This document shows positions 32,958-43,500 of a DNA stretch of 64,000 nucleotides, piece after piece. The position numbers were made by a program, and so were the translations under genes. Position 1 is the stretch's first letter. Every line of letters starts with the position of its first letter. The DNA comes from Rhizomys pruinosus (Eukaryota > Chordata > Mammalia > Rodentia > Spalacidae), in assembly GCA_009823505.1 (NCBI GenBank), contig VZQC01013708.1:1233977-1297976 (forward strand), in the 5' to 3' direction. The notes below the pieces were generated by a model. It was not told the DNA's origin and searched no databases. It saw only the letters and a program-made list of their open reading frames with translations.

Positions 32958-33713
32958 ACATTGCCTGTGTAAAGACCCCAGGCACAAAGAACCTAGTGCC
33001 CTTCACAGAATCACCCTCTGCTTCTCTTTTCTTTCCACAAACTCTTAAATTTGTATCTTTAATCTCAGCCTCATCAAAGACCATCAGATTCACTTGCCTC
33101 ATTTCTCACGTCAGTGAGCTCGAGGCTAAGGCCGACAGGTGCCTTTGACTCCTCTCCTCCTCCCTGCTCAGCAAGGATGAACTAATCTCCACACCTGTGG
33201 CAAATGCAGTGGTCTCCTGCCACGACCTCCCCTGCTTTCTCCTCTGGAGCCCAGGAGGAATCTCCTGATTGCTCTCTACCACCTGCATATGCATTCCCTA
33301 TGTGATAGCACACAAAAAATCCTCTGCCCAGGCCCACCTAGACTGTCCTGTTACCTAGCCATGCCCACCTGGCCAGCAATCTGGCTCACCCACCTGCTGG
33401 CCTGCATATATCACCTGACTCTTGGTGCACCTAGCTTCATGTTATTGCTAAGCATCCCCCAACTCATTACTCCCATGGGGCCTTTGCATGAGCTTTTCCT
33501 CTGCCACAGTGGGCCTTCTCCCAAGTGTAGGGCTCACGTCGTTGGTATCTACTTGAATACCACATCATCAGGGAAGCCTCAGACCACATCCTGAACCTCC
33601 TCCTCCTCCTCACTGAGTACCTGGTACTCCCTAGAATACAAGTTGCACTCAAGAAGTTTCCTTATCTGACAGTATCTTCATGGCCTAGAACCAATGCTTG
33701 TTAAAAACAAGAA
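32958..33713. other. Unique spacer
   Basis: No repeat or gene recognised. A CCTCCTCCTCCTC run lies at 33596-33610. Confidence 0.5.
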
Positions 33714-33715
33714 AT

Positions 33716-33938
33716 TGGGGGCCTGGAGAGATGCTCAGTGATTAAAAGCACTGGCTGCTCTTGCAGGGGACAAGGATTTGATTCCCAGCACCCACATGGT
33801 GCCTAATGACTCTCCGTAACCCCAATCCTTGGGGAATCTGATGCTCTTTTGGCCTCTGAGGGCATCACATAACACAGACGCACTTACGCACATGCAGACA
33901 ATATACTCATACACACAAAATGATATAATAATTTTAAG
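33716..33938 (+). mobile_element. B2-type SINE with TSD
   Basis: Head 'ggggcctggagagatgctca', 'atttgattcccagcacccac', tail 'aaatgatataataatttt'. Perfect 10-bp duplication aaaacaagaa at 33704-33713 and 33939-33948. Confidence 0.9.
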
Positions 33939-33950
33939 AAAACAAGAAGG

Positions 33951-34112
33951 TTGCGCTGAGGAGATGGCTCTATTAGTGAAGTGCTTGCTACAGGCGCAGG
34001 AGGACCAGGGATCGAATCCCCAGGATGCACCTACTAAAAGGAGAGAACCCAAAGGTTGTCTGCTGAGCTCCACACATGCACACACAAAGATATGTAATTC
34101 AATTTTTAATAT
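33951..34112 (+). mobile_element. tRNA-type SINE (B4 head class)
   Basis: 'gctgaggagatggctctatt', 'agggatcgaatccccaggat' and 'aaaggagagaacccaaaggt' match the 11.1 and 12.2 kb elements. Confidence 0.75.
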
Positions 34113-34124
34113 GCAAGATTTTTT

Positions 34125-34327
34125 AAAGATTGATTTTTAAATTTTATATGTATGTGCATTGTATGTATTCAGAGCCCACAGAGACAAGAAGACACTGTCA
34201 GATCCCCTGGAACTATAGTTATAGGTTGTTGTGAGCCACCACGGGGCGGGTGGGTGCTGGGAATCAAACCCAGGTCCTCTGGGAGAGCAGCAATTGTTCT
34301 TAACTGCTGAAGCATCTCTCCACCCCC
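34125..34327 (-). mobile_element. B2/B3-type SINE
   Basis: T-rich tail at left, 'gatcccctggaactatagtt', 'gggtgctgggaatcaaaccc', 5' end 'gaagcatctctccacccc'. Confidence 0.87.
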
Positions 34328-34333
34328 TAACTT

Positions 34334-34335
<2 letters not shown>

Positions 34336-34381
<46 letters not shown>

Positions 34382-34388
34382 ACGCACA
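34336..34388. repeat. (CA)n microsatellite
   Basis: CA repeat with CGCACA interruptions at its right end. Confidence 0.95.
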
Positions 34389-34399
34389 CCAAAGAACGT

Positions 34400-34586
34400 G
34401 GGGAGCTGGCTCACAGTGGGTCATGTGCCTGTTGTGCTAATGTGAGAATGTGAGTTTGGATCCCTAGGGCCCAAGTGCACAGTCTGCAGCCCAGCACTCC
34501 TGTGATGCAATGGAAGAGATGAAATACATGTCAGAATTGGTGGCTAGCCTGTGCTGGCACTTGAGGTCATCCCCTAGTGTACCCAT

Positions 34587-34624
<38 letters not shown>
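34400..34624 (+). mobile_element. B4-type SINE, diverged, with (CA)n tail
   Basis: 'ggggagctggctcacagtgg', 'gtttggatccctagggccca', a weak B1-like middle, and a CA-rich 3' end with pure (CA)n at about 34593-34620. Confidence 0.55.
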
Positions 34625-34626
<2 letters not shown>

Positions 34627-34791
34627 ACAGTGGCATGGTGGTTGGTGGTGCGGTACCCATGCCTTTAATCTCAGCACTCAGGAGGCAAAAGCAGGTGGAT
34701 CTCTGTGAGATCAAGGCCAGCCTGGTCTACACAGCCAGTCCCAGGCCAGCTGGAGCTAGAGAGAGACCCTGTCTCAAAAACAACAGAGAAG
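34627..34791 (+). mobile_element. B1-type SINE
   Basis: 'atgcctttaatctcagcact', 'caggaggcaaaagcagg', 'gatctctgtgagatcaag', 'ccagcctggtctacacag' and 'accctgtctcaaaaacaac'. Confidence 0.92.
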
Positions 34792-34907
34792 ACAACCAAA
34801 AAAATAACATGGAGAACAATTTAAGGACGTGACCTGATGTCACCCTATGGCCCTACGCGTATGTGTGCACACACAAACATGAGCACACATACAAAAAGTA
34901 AGAAAGG

Positions 34908-34992
34908 GTGGGAGCACAGCACAGTGGTGGAGCACTTGCCTCTCATACCCAGGCCCTGGTTTCAATCTCTGCTATGATACATACAAAAAAAA
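34908..34992 (+). mobile_element. ID-like SINE
   Basis: 'gggtgggagcacagcacagt' 'ggtggagcacttgcctctca' and 'ggccctggtttcaatctctg' followed by an A-run give the ID layout. Confidence 0.7.
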
Positions 34993-35199
34993 CCAAATAA
35001 ACCTGTTTTTTCACAACTAGTAAGGAATGATCATTCTGACTGATGTACGTAGAGGAAATGGAGGTGTGGTGAAGAGGCAGCAGTGCACCAGCCAGGACTG
35101 AAGTTGGGGGGTTTCTGGTCAACTAGGGCCAGGGGTCTTGACTTAAATCTCTCTGAGACCTGAGGAAGTCAGTGGGTCTCTGCAGTAGTAGGAACAGCA

Positions 35200-35327
35200 A
35201 GGTCTAGGCTGGGGCTCATTTGTGCCAGCTGAATATGCATGAAGTCCTGGATTCGATTGCACACATTCGAGGCCAGATTTGGCTACCTGAGATCTTGTAT
35301 CAAAACAAAACAAAACAAAAAAAAAAT
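35200..35327 (+). mobile_element. B1/RSINE-like fragment, weak
   Basis: 'gattcgattgcacacattcg', 'aggccagatttggctacctg' and 'cttgtatcaaaacaaaac' suggest the right half of a 7SL-type SINE with an A-rich tail. Confidence 0.45.
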
Positions 35328-35509
35328 CAGAAACAGCATAAGTAGTCCCCAAACAGCCTGGCTGTGTCCCCATGTCCTTGAGTAAGAGCCACCTTTCCCT
35401 GTGGCTTCCTGCTCAGGCACTCAGTCAGCTGAAGGCCAAGGGCTCTAGACGGCTGTCTCTGTCTCCCTCCCACAGTGAGCCAAGTGTCCCTTCCTGTGAC
35501 CCATGTCGG

Positions 35510-35526
35510 TGACGTCTGTGACGTGT
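35510..35526. promoter_or_regulatory. Two adjacent CRE-like half sites
   Basis: TGACGTCT at 35510 and TGACGTGT at 35519, 9 bp apart in the same orientation. CREB/ATF-type motifs; no gene or TATA box is nearby, so function is unproven. Confidence 0.3.
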
Positions 35527-35529
35527 GCT

Positions 35530-35965
35530 CTGTTGCTTTGCTCTTCATACTGTGCCCAGCTGACGAGAGCAATGAAGGGACTTTCCTCTGGGTTGGTCAC
35601 CCTAGGACCCATGTCCCGCTGTTATTGATAAGGTGGTTGAAAGGGTGATCTCTCACCCACAAGGAGTAAAACCCTGGGCAGACGGGCAGACAGATACCTT
35701 GCAGCAACTTGCAGGGAGTTCTTGGGGACCTGGTAGAGTGGCTGCGTGGGGAGAAGAGGGAGAAGACTGACACATCAACGTCCTCCTCTGGTCAACATTT
35801 CTGACATTCTGAAGGTGACAAAGTACAGCTGTTCCTCTGCAGTTGTCTCTGAATGGTTGATACTGTGGGTGTCAGCTGTCTCGAAGCCTGTAGGCATTCA
35901 GATCTTCAGAACCAAGAGGCCCATGTCCTGCAGGTTGGCCCCTGGCCGCCCTGGATCCTGGGCCC
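35530..35965. other. Unique spacer
   Basis: No repeat or gene recognised up to the TCC array. Confidence 0.5.
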
Positions 35966-35967
35966 CA

Positions 35968-36019
35968 CTCCCTCCTCCTCCTCCTCCTCCTCCTCCTCCT
36001 CCTCCTCCTCCTCCTCCTC
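35968..36019. repeat. (TCC)n microsatellite
   Basis: Seventeen uninterrupted CTC triplets on the plus strand, the mirror strand of the GGA arrays at 9.5 and 31.7 kb. Its purity suggests recent expansion and high variability. Confidence 0.97.
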
Positions 36020-36440
36020 ATTTCATGCAACCCCAGGACTCTCTGGGTAAGGTCAGGAGCCAGAGCTGCCGTAGATGTTGTCACTTTGCATCAACCTGTA
36101 TTTGCAAATATCACACTGTGGCCTGTAAGGTCCTCTCTTCCACACCTCTGATTCCCACCAGAGGGGCTTGCCTTGGAGCAAGGGCTCTGCAGGATTCGAT
36201 GCCTGTGAGTCACAGCTTCGCACACCAAAGGGGCACCCACTAACCTCGCCTTTGATCCCAGGCTGCTGGGGCTTGGGAGAGTCTCCAAAGCTCACCTGCA
36301 TCACAGAGTTCAAGGGACTTTGCTCAGTGAATGAGACGGCTCAGAATCCACCGCTCAGAAGCCACTGCCTCGGGGCTTCGTTATTCATATAGAAGTTGGG
36401 TCTCACAGCTCCGCACCTGCCTTCCAAATCATCCCTTGTG
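36020..36440. other. Unique spacer
   Basis: Contains a second ATTTGCAAAT palindrome at 36100-36109; otherwise nothing recognised. Confidence 0.5.
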
Positions 36441-36442
36441 CC

Positions 36443-36558
36443 AAGTGAGGTGATACATGCCTGTCGACCTGGGACTCAGGAAGCTGAGGCAGGGTGTTTA
36501 CCTCAAGTTCAAGGCTAGCCTTGGCTACAGAGTGAGATTCTGCCTCCAAAGAAACAGA
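36443..36558 (+). mobile_element. RSINE1/B1-like SINE, diverged
   Basis: 'gaggtgatacatgcctgtcg', 'ctgaggcagggtg', 'aaggctagccttggctacag', 'attctgcctccaaag'. Confidence 0.65.
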
Positions 36559-36745
36559 ACATATGAAAATAACCCAAAGTATCCAGGTATTAACCCATTA
36601 GTTTGTGGGTATTTTTGCAAACATTAATGAATTAACAACTCGCTTACTGTGTGTGACACACGTGGAGACCAGCAAACAAGTCCCAGAAGTTAATTCTTTC
36701 CTTGCACCATGTGGGTCCTGGGACCAGTGGACTCCAGTTAGTTTT

Positions 36746-36884
36746 TAAACTGGGTGTGGTACCTTGTGCCTATCATCCCAGCAATCTGGAGGCTGAAGCA
36801 GGAGGACCACTTCCAGTTTAAGGCCAGCCTGAGCTACACTGTGAATTTAAAGCCAGCTTGGGCTAAAGAGTGAGATCCTGTCAC
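36746..36884 (+). mobile_element. RSINE1-like SINE
   Basis: 'actgggtgtggtaccttgtg', 'ctatcatcccagcaatctgg', 'aggccagcctgagctacact' and the second 'agccagcttgggctaaagag', ending 'gatcctgtcac' into a CA repeat. Confidence 0.72.
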
Positions 36885-36968
36885 ACACACACACACACAC
36901 ACACATGCACACGCACACGCACACACACGCACATGCACACACACACACAAGAACACACATGCACACAG
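36881..36968. repeat. (CA)n microsatellite, interrupted
   Basis: CA repeat with regular TG and CG interruptions (CACATGCACACG). Confidence 0.93.
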
Positions 36969-37619
36969 AGGGAAGCAGAATCATCGTTTCTTCTCTGAGT
37001 GGCTTGTGAGCTCCATGCCCTGGAGTTGTTCGGGTTCATGGTCTATGGTTTCACAATGGAACAGAGTCTCCCTCAGCCCCACCACATGGTGTTCCACAGA
37101 CCCACAATCCCCCTTCACGGATCTTCCTCCTGTGGATGGGGTTTCCTTCTATGTGGACCGACGCTGTCTGTGGGAGCTTCCTGAGACTCTAACACACTCA
37201 CGATCTGTGCAATCTTTTCACATTTCCAGATGAACTCTGGTTTGGTTAACCTTAACATGAGGCCCCAGATGAAAGGCCTCTCCGAGGCAGCCTCGCGCTT
37301 CCCGAGTGATCTTCGGTTCATGCCGCTCCCTCACTGGAGCCTCAGCAGACCTTGCTGCCGTGGGTCACACCACAGTTCAGGCACTCCTTGGGGATGCCAG
37401 ACAGCATGCCAGAAGGCACACAGTAATCAGCAGCACAGCTGTCCAGAGCCGCTGAGGCCAGTGCCCTGTTCAGCAGCTCCGTACCTCCCCAATCTACACA
37501 ATTTTGACTACCACTAGCCTGTAGCAGTCAGCGAGTGGGGAACTGACCTGTGCATGCTTCACTAGTGGGAGAGACAGGAAAGCCCAGGCCTTCCTTGAAT
37601 TGGCTACTGGGGTTGGCTA
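36969..37619. other. Unique spacer
   Basis: No repeat or gene recognised; frames here are under 100 codons without family resemblance. Confidence 0.5.
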
Positions 37620-37940
37620 GATCATTGCACACTCAGCCATTATGGCTTGAGTCTGAAATATCCTCCACATACTTGGTCCCCATATGGTTGGTGGTGCTGG
37701 GAGTCGGGGGTTGGAATCTTTGAGAGCTGGGACCTAGCTGGAGGATTCGCCGTGGGCAGGTCTTGAAGTTTATAGCTCCTTTGGCTTCTTGGCCCACTGA
37801 GATGTATGCGAGCTGCTTCATGTCCCTGCTACCATGCGTTCCCTGCTACGATGGACTGTACCCTCAAACCGCAAGCCAAAGTGAATCCTTTCTCCAGTCT
37901 ATTGCTTCTTTCATCACAGCAACATGGAAGGCAACTAATG
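37620..37940 (+). mobile_element. ERVL-MaLR-type (MT-like) solo LTR
   Basis: The order 'cttggtccccatatggttgg', 'ttgagagctgggacctagct', 'gggcaggtcttgaagttta', 'acgatggactgtaccctcaa', 'ccgcaagccaaagtgaatcc', 'catcacagcaacatggaagg' follows rodent MaLR LTRs of the MT group. No internal sequence remains, so it is a solo LTR relic. Confidence 0.65.
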
Positions 37941-38658
37941 TCCCACTGTCTGGTAAGCAAGCTCCATGCAGCTCTTCTCTATCTTCTCCAATTTCAGACC
38001 CAGGAATCTGAAGATTGCAGGGTGCCATCCCCTCCGCTTGGACTCTCCGAGTTCAATATTCATGAGGAGGCCTAACTCTAGCTTCCCACACTCCCACCTC
38101 TACCCTCAAAAGCCCAGAGTCCTAACAGTGTAAGCCGGTGCAAGGGTGTGAGTCAGGGGTGTCCTCCAGTCCCTCATCCTATGTATAATGAGCTAGAATC
38201 AGAGTAGGAAAGTCCCTTCCCTGTCCCCTGAGCCCGGAGTCTCCTGAAGGTGATAGATGTGTCAGGGGAGGGAGGGAGGCCTCTAGAAACTGTGTAGAGC
38301 ACTAGCTTGCATAGCAGCAGGCCTTTACCCTCAGGAGCCTCAGCTTCCCTGTGGCTCACACCCAGAGATGCATGGGCCTCTCGAAACATTTACACTTCTA
38401 CCACACAGAGATTCATGCAGCCCTTTGGCGCTCAGAGTGCACAGCTTTACTTAGGAAGATGAAGAGAGGGCCCAGCTCAGTCCATGACAGATTAGCCATT
38501 CTTGCTAAGTGTTCTTTAAAGAGAGGAAGGAAAAGAAGAAAAGAAAAAAAAAAAAAAGAGAGAGAGAATTGATTTCTGCGCTTGGGTTTCTTTCAGGAAT
38601 TCTGCCCATGTCTGTTTAGAAGTTCAGTGGCCACTTTCACCTGGAGCTTTCTTGAAAG
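37941..38658. other. Unique spacer with GA/A-rich tract
   Basis: A GAAA/GA-rich run lies at 38520-38568. Nothing else recognised. Confidence 0.5.
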
Positions 38659-38659
38659 A

Positions 38660-38857
38660 AACAGAGTGGCTCAACTGCTAAAGCGCTTATGATGCCGGCA
38701 TGAGAGGATCTGACTTTGATCCCCAGGACCTACCTAAAAAAGCCAGGAGTGGTGGCACGCCCCTGTGATCCTAGATCCTGAGATCCCTAGGATTCTCTGG
38801 CCAGGCACTCAGGCCAAATCGGCAAGCTGCAGGCCAGTGAGAGACCCTGAAGTCTCT
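38660..38857 (+). mobile_element. B4-type composite SINE
   Basis: tRNA head ('agagtggctcaactgctaaa', 'ctttgatccccaggacctac'), A-rich link, B1-like body ('aggagtggtggcacgcccct', 'ctctggccaggcactcaggc', 'aggccagtgagagaccctga'). Confidence 0.78.
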
Positions 38858-38952
38858 TGAAACCATGAACCAAAGTAAATTCCCCCTCCGGTACATTGTT
38901 TCTACCACACATTCTGCCACGACAATGAGAAAAGTAGCTCACACGTCGTCCT
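38858..38952 (+). mobile_element. LTR 3' end remnant
   Basis: 'aaccatgaaccaaagtaaat' and 'tgccacgacaatgagaaaag' match the 3' end of the MaLR-like LTR at 37.9 kb. The preceding B4 inserted into, or abuts, this LTR. Confidence 0.5.
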
Positions 38953-39019
38953 CTGCAGTTTAATGCCTCCAGCACTGTTGGTGGGCTGTGAGACGACGCG
39001 ATCACTACAGAACACACAG

Positions 39020-39155
39020 GAGCCAGGTGTGCTAGCTCACGCCTATAATCCCAGCACTGGGAGGCAGAGGCAGGAGGAATAGGAATTAAGGACCATCCTC
39101 AACTACCTAGTGAATTCAAGGCCAGCCTAGGCTACTTGAGACCCTGTCAGAAAGA
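39020..39155 (+). mobile_element. RSINE1-like SINE
   Basis: 'agccaggtgtgctagctcac', 'ctataatcccagcactggg', 'aaggaccatcctcaactacc', 'ccagcctaggctacttgaga', tail merging into (GA)n at 39150-39200. Confidence 0.78.
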
Positions 39156-39200
39156 AAGAGAGAGAGAGTCAGAAAGAGAGAAAAAGAGAGAAAAAGAAAG
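39156..39200 (+). repeat. GA-rich microsatellite
   Basis: GAGA/GAAA repeat forming the expanded tail of the preceding SINE. Confidence 0.85.
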
Positions 39201-39366
39201 GGGGCTCGAAAGATGGCTCAGGGGCTGAAAGCACTTGGTGCCCTTGCAGAGGACCTGGGTTTAGTTCTCAGCACCTGCACAGTGGCTCACAAATGTCTAT
39301 AACTCTCGTTCAAGGGAATCCCGGAACATTCTCAAATTCCTAGGTTCTGGCAATGAGCACTTGGCA
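39201..39366 (+). mobile_element. B2-type SINE, 3'-truncated
   Basis: 'gggggctcgaaagatggctc', 'gggtttagttctcagcacct', 'ataactctcgttcaaggg'; the body then diverges and no tail is present. Confidence 0.65.
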
Positions 39367-40532
39367 TCTCAGGCCACCATTCAGCCACCAGTTCAATCCC
39401 TGAATGTCACAAGAGAAGCATGGTGGCTTGAACTAGAACCATCTGCCGTGGCAACTCGAGCCACCAGGAGACAGTGTAGATAAGACTCGGGGACAGGGAG
39501 AGAGAAGATCCAGGGTGCTGAGATGGAAGCAGAGGGCGGGAAGGCAGTGGAGGTGCAGACCTGCTCCGTGGACCCTGTTAGCATCCAGACCCTTCCTCTC
39601 CGTCTTCTGTCTCTCTCCCCTCTTTCTCTCACAGCTTTACCAGAGCCAAAATACCAGGATTCTGCCTTTCCAGACAACAAAATCCTAACCAGAGAGGACT
39701 GCAGACAGAACCAGTAACCGTGGTGACATCCTATTCCATCTATCATCAGAGCCCCAGTGTCCAGGACTGTCCATGGAAGTTTTCAAACACCTGCCTCAGC
39801 TAAGTCCAATTAGTCAGGTGTGGCTTGGGTGTGCTTTTTCTTTATTTTTTTTTAAATTAATTAATTAATTAATTTTTTTAATCAAATCTAGACCCGTGTC
39901 CCCTCATTCCCCCACCCCACCAGAGCTCATGCATTCTGCCAAACATGCTTTTCATCTCTTTCTCAGTCTTTCTCAATACTCTCCATGTGGAAGTTGACTG
40001 TTTTGAGCAGAAGTTCACTGTTTCAGTCAGTTCTTCAATGCAGTCCTTTCTGTTGTTGTTGTTGTTGTTTCCAATATGCATCACTCCCAACTGCTTTATA
40101 CAAAAGCTCAAGGGGCCGGGGCATGCTTTTTCAAAGGACAACATCAACCTCACACCCTCACCCTCGTATCCCTGGCCCAATGCTTCTCCAAACCACCCCC
40201 CACTCCCTAGTTTCATAGGACAACATCAACCTCACCTCTACTGCTCTGTCAGCCTCTCTAATAAACTCTGTGTCAATCTACTTCTATCTCTCTCTTGAAG
40301 CCCATTCTGCAATAAAACCTCAGGCACATGTACAGGTATCTGCTAAAAGCAGAAGCCAGCCTTGATCTCCGTCCCCCACAGGAAGGTCTCAGATCAAGAA
40401 GGTGGAGGGGGCCTGGGCCGTGCTCTAGAGCAGAGAGAAGGAGATGGAGACCCCTGGTCCGGGGAGGGTCCAGAGGCTACCTGCTACCTCCCCACTCTTT
40501 CCCTGGATCCATTCTCTACCCTGCAAAAAAGA
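39367..40532. other. Unique stretch with AT-rich block and short direct repeat
   Basis: An AATTAATT-rich block lies at 39843-39890 and a GTT triplet run at 40051-40070. GGACAACATCAACCTCAC occurs at 40137-40154 and again at 40218-40235, 81 bp apart. AATAAA occurs at about 40260 and 40311. These could be the end of an unrecognised transcript or element, but no gene is supported. Confidence 0.45.
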
Positions 40533-43500
40533 GGGAATCGGAGTGAACAGTCAGTACGCACAGTGTGGGAAAGAGAGTGAACAGTCAGTGAGTGCGGGGT
40601 GGGAAACAGAGTGAACAGTCAGTACGTGCAGTGCGGGAAATAGAGTGAACACTCAGTACGCACAGTGCGGGAAACAGAGTGAACAGTCAGTACGCGCGGT
40701 GTGGGAAACAGAGTGAACAGTCAGTACGTGCAGTGTGGGAAACAGAGTGAACAGTCAGTACGCGCAGTGTGGGAAACAGAGTGAACAGTCAGTGTGCGCG
40801 GTGTGGGAAACAGAGTGAACAGTCAGTACGCACAGTGCGGGAAACAGAGTGAACAGTCAGTGCGCGCAGTGCGGGAAACAGAGTGAACACTCAGTGCGCG
40901 CAGTGCGGGAAACGGAGTGAACACTCAGTGCGCGCAGTGGGGGAAACAGAGTGAACACTAGTATGCGCAGTGCAGGAAACAGAGTGAACACTCAGTACGC
41001 ACAGTGTGGGAAACAGAGTGAACAGTCAGTATGCACAGTGTGGGAAACAGAGTGAACAGTCAGTACATGCAGTGTGGGAAACAGAGTGAACATTCAGTAT
41101 GCGCGGTGTGGGAAACAGAATGAACAGTCAGTACACACAGTGCGGGAAACAGAGTGAACAGTCAGTGCGCGCAGTGCGGGAAACAGAGTGAACACTCAGT
41201 GCGCACAGTGCGGGAAACAGAGTGAACACTCAGTGTGCGCAGTGCGGGAAACAGAGTGAACACTAGTACGCGCAGTGCGGGAAACAGAGTGAACACTCAG
41301 TACGCACAGTGCGGGAAACAGAGTGAACAGTCAGTATGCACAGTGCGGGAAACAGAGTGAACAGTCGGTACGCGCAGTGTGGGAAACAGAGTGAACACTC
41401 AGTACGCACGGTGTGGGAAACAGAGTGAACAGTCAGTACGCACGGTGTGGGAAACAGAGTGAACACTCAGTACACGTGGGTGGGAAACAGAGTGAACACT
41501 CAGTACGTGCACAGTGTGGGAAACTGAGTGAACACTCAGTACGTACAGTGTGGGAAACAGAGAGAACAGTCAGTACATGCACAGTGTGGGAAACTGAGTG
41601 AACACTCAGTACGCACGGTGTGGGAAACAGAGTGAACAGTCAGTACGCGCAGTATGGGAAACAGAGTGAACAGTCAGTACGCGCGGTGTGGGAAACAGAG
41701 TGAACACTCAGTACGTGCACAGTGTGGGAAACAGTGAACAGTCAGTACGCGTGGTGTGGGAAACAGAGTGAACACTCAGTACGTACGGTGTGGGAAACAG
41801 AGTGAACAGTCAGTACATGCACAGTGTGGGAAACAGAGTGAACAGTCAGTACGCGCGGTGCGGGAAACAGAGTTAACAGTCAGTACGCGTGGTGCAGGAA
41901 ACAGAGTGAACAGTCAGTACGTGCAGTGCGGGAAATAGAGTGAACACTTAGTACGCGCGGTGTGGGAAACAGAGTGAACAGTCAGTACGCGTGGTGTGGG
42001 AAACAGAGTGAACAGTCAGTACGCGCGGTGTGGGAAACAGAGTGAACAGTCAGTACGCGCGGTGTGGGAAACAGAGTGAACAGTCAGTGAGCGCGGTGTG
42101 GGAAACAGAGTGAACAGTCAGTGCGCGTGGTGTGGGAAACAGAGTGAACAGTCAGTACGTGCGGTGTGGGAAATAGAGTGAACACTCAGTATGCTCGGTG
42201 TGGGAATGGAGTGAGCGCAGTGTGGGAAACAGAGTGAACAGTCAGTACGCACAGTGCGGGAAACAGAGTGAACAGTCAGTGTGCGCAGTGCGGGAAACAG
42301 AGTGAACACTCAGTGCGCACAGTGCGGGAAACAGAGTGAACACTCAGTGCGCGCAGTGCGGGAAACAGAGTGAACACTAGTACACGCAGTGCAGGAAACA
42401 GAGTGAACACTCAGTATGCACAGTGCGGGAAACAGAGTGAACAGTCAGTACGCGCAGTGTGGGAAACAGAGTGAACAGTCAGTACACGCGGTGTGGGAAA
42501 CAAAGTGAACACTCAGTACGCACGGTGTGGGAAACAGAATGAACAGTCAGTACGTGCGGTATGGGAAACAGAGTGAACACTCAGTACGCGCGGTGTGGGA
42601 AACAGAGTGAACACTCAGTACGTGCACAGTGTGGGAAACAGAGTGAACACTCAGTACGCGCGGTGTGGGAAACAGAGTGAACACTCAGTACGTACAGTGT
42701 GGGAAACAGAGAGAACAGTCAGTACATGCACAGTGTGGGAAACTGAGTGAACACTCAGTACGCACGGTGTGGGAAACAGAGTGAACAGTCAGTACGCGCA
42801 GTATGGGAAACAGAGTGAACACTCAGTACGCGCGGTGTGGGAAACAGAGTGAACACTCAGTACGTGCACAGTGTGGGAAACTGAGTGAACACTCAGTACG
42901 CACGGTGTGGGAAACAGAGTGAACAGTCAGTACGCGCAGTATGGGAAACAGAGTGAACACTCAGTACGCGCGGTGTGGGAAACAGAGTGAACACTCAGTA
43001 TGTGCACAGTGTGGGAAACTGAGTGAACACTCAGTACGCACGGTGTGGGAAACAGAGTGAACACTCAGTACACGCAGTGCGGGAAACAGCGTGAACACTC
43101 AGTACGCGCGGCGTGGGAAACAGAGTGAACAGTCAGTGCGTGCGGTGTGGGAAACAGAGTGAACACTCAGTATGTGCACAGTGTGGGAAACAGAGTGAAC
43201 AGTCAGTACATGCACAGTGTGGGAAACTGAGTGAACACTCAGTACGCACGGTGTGGGAAACAGAGTGAACAGTCAGTACGCGCAGTATGGGAAACAGAGT
43301 GAACACTCAGTATGCACAGTGCGGGAAACAGAGTGAACAGTCAGTACACGCAGTGTGGGAAACAGAGTGAACACTCAGTATGTGCGGTGTGGGAAACAGA
43401 GTGAACACTCAGTACGCACGGTGTGGGAAACAGAGTGAACACTCAGTATGCGCGGTGTGGGAAACAGAGTGAACACTCAGTACGCGCGGTGTGGGAAACA

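Noticed and set aside
35746..36243. 165-codon plus frame with polyproline
   Set aside because: The polyproline is the (TCC)n microsatellite; flanks show no domain.
41413..41938. Zinc-finger-like 'CGK' words in translated 34-bp array
   Set aside because: No C2H2 spacing or histidines in register; the frame rotates each unit.
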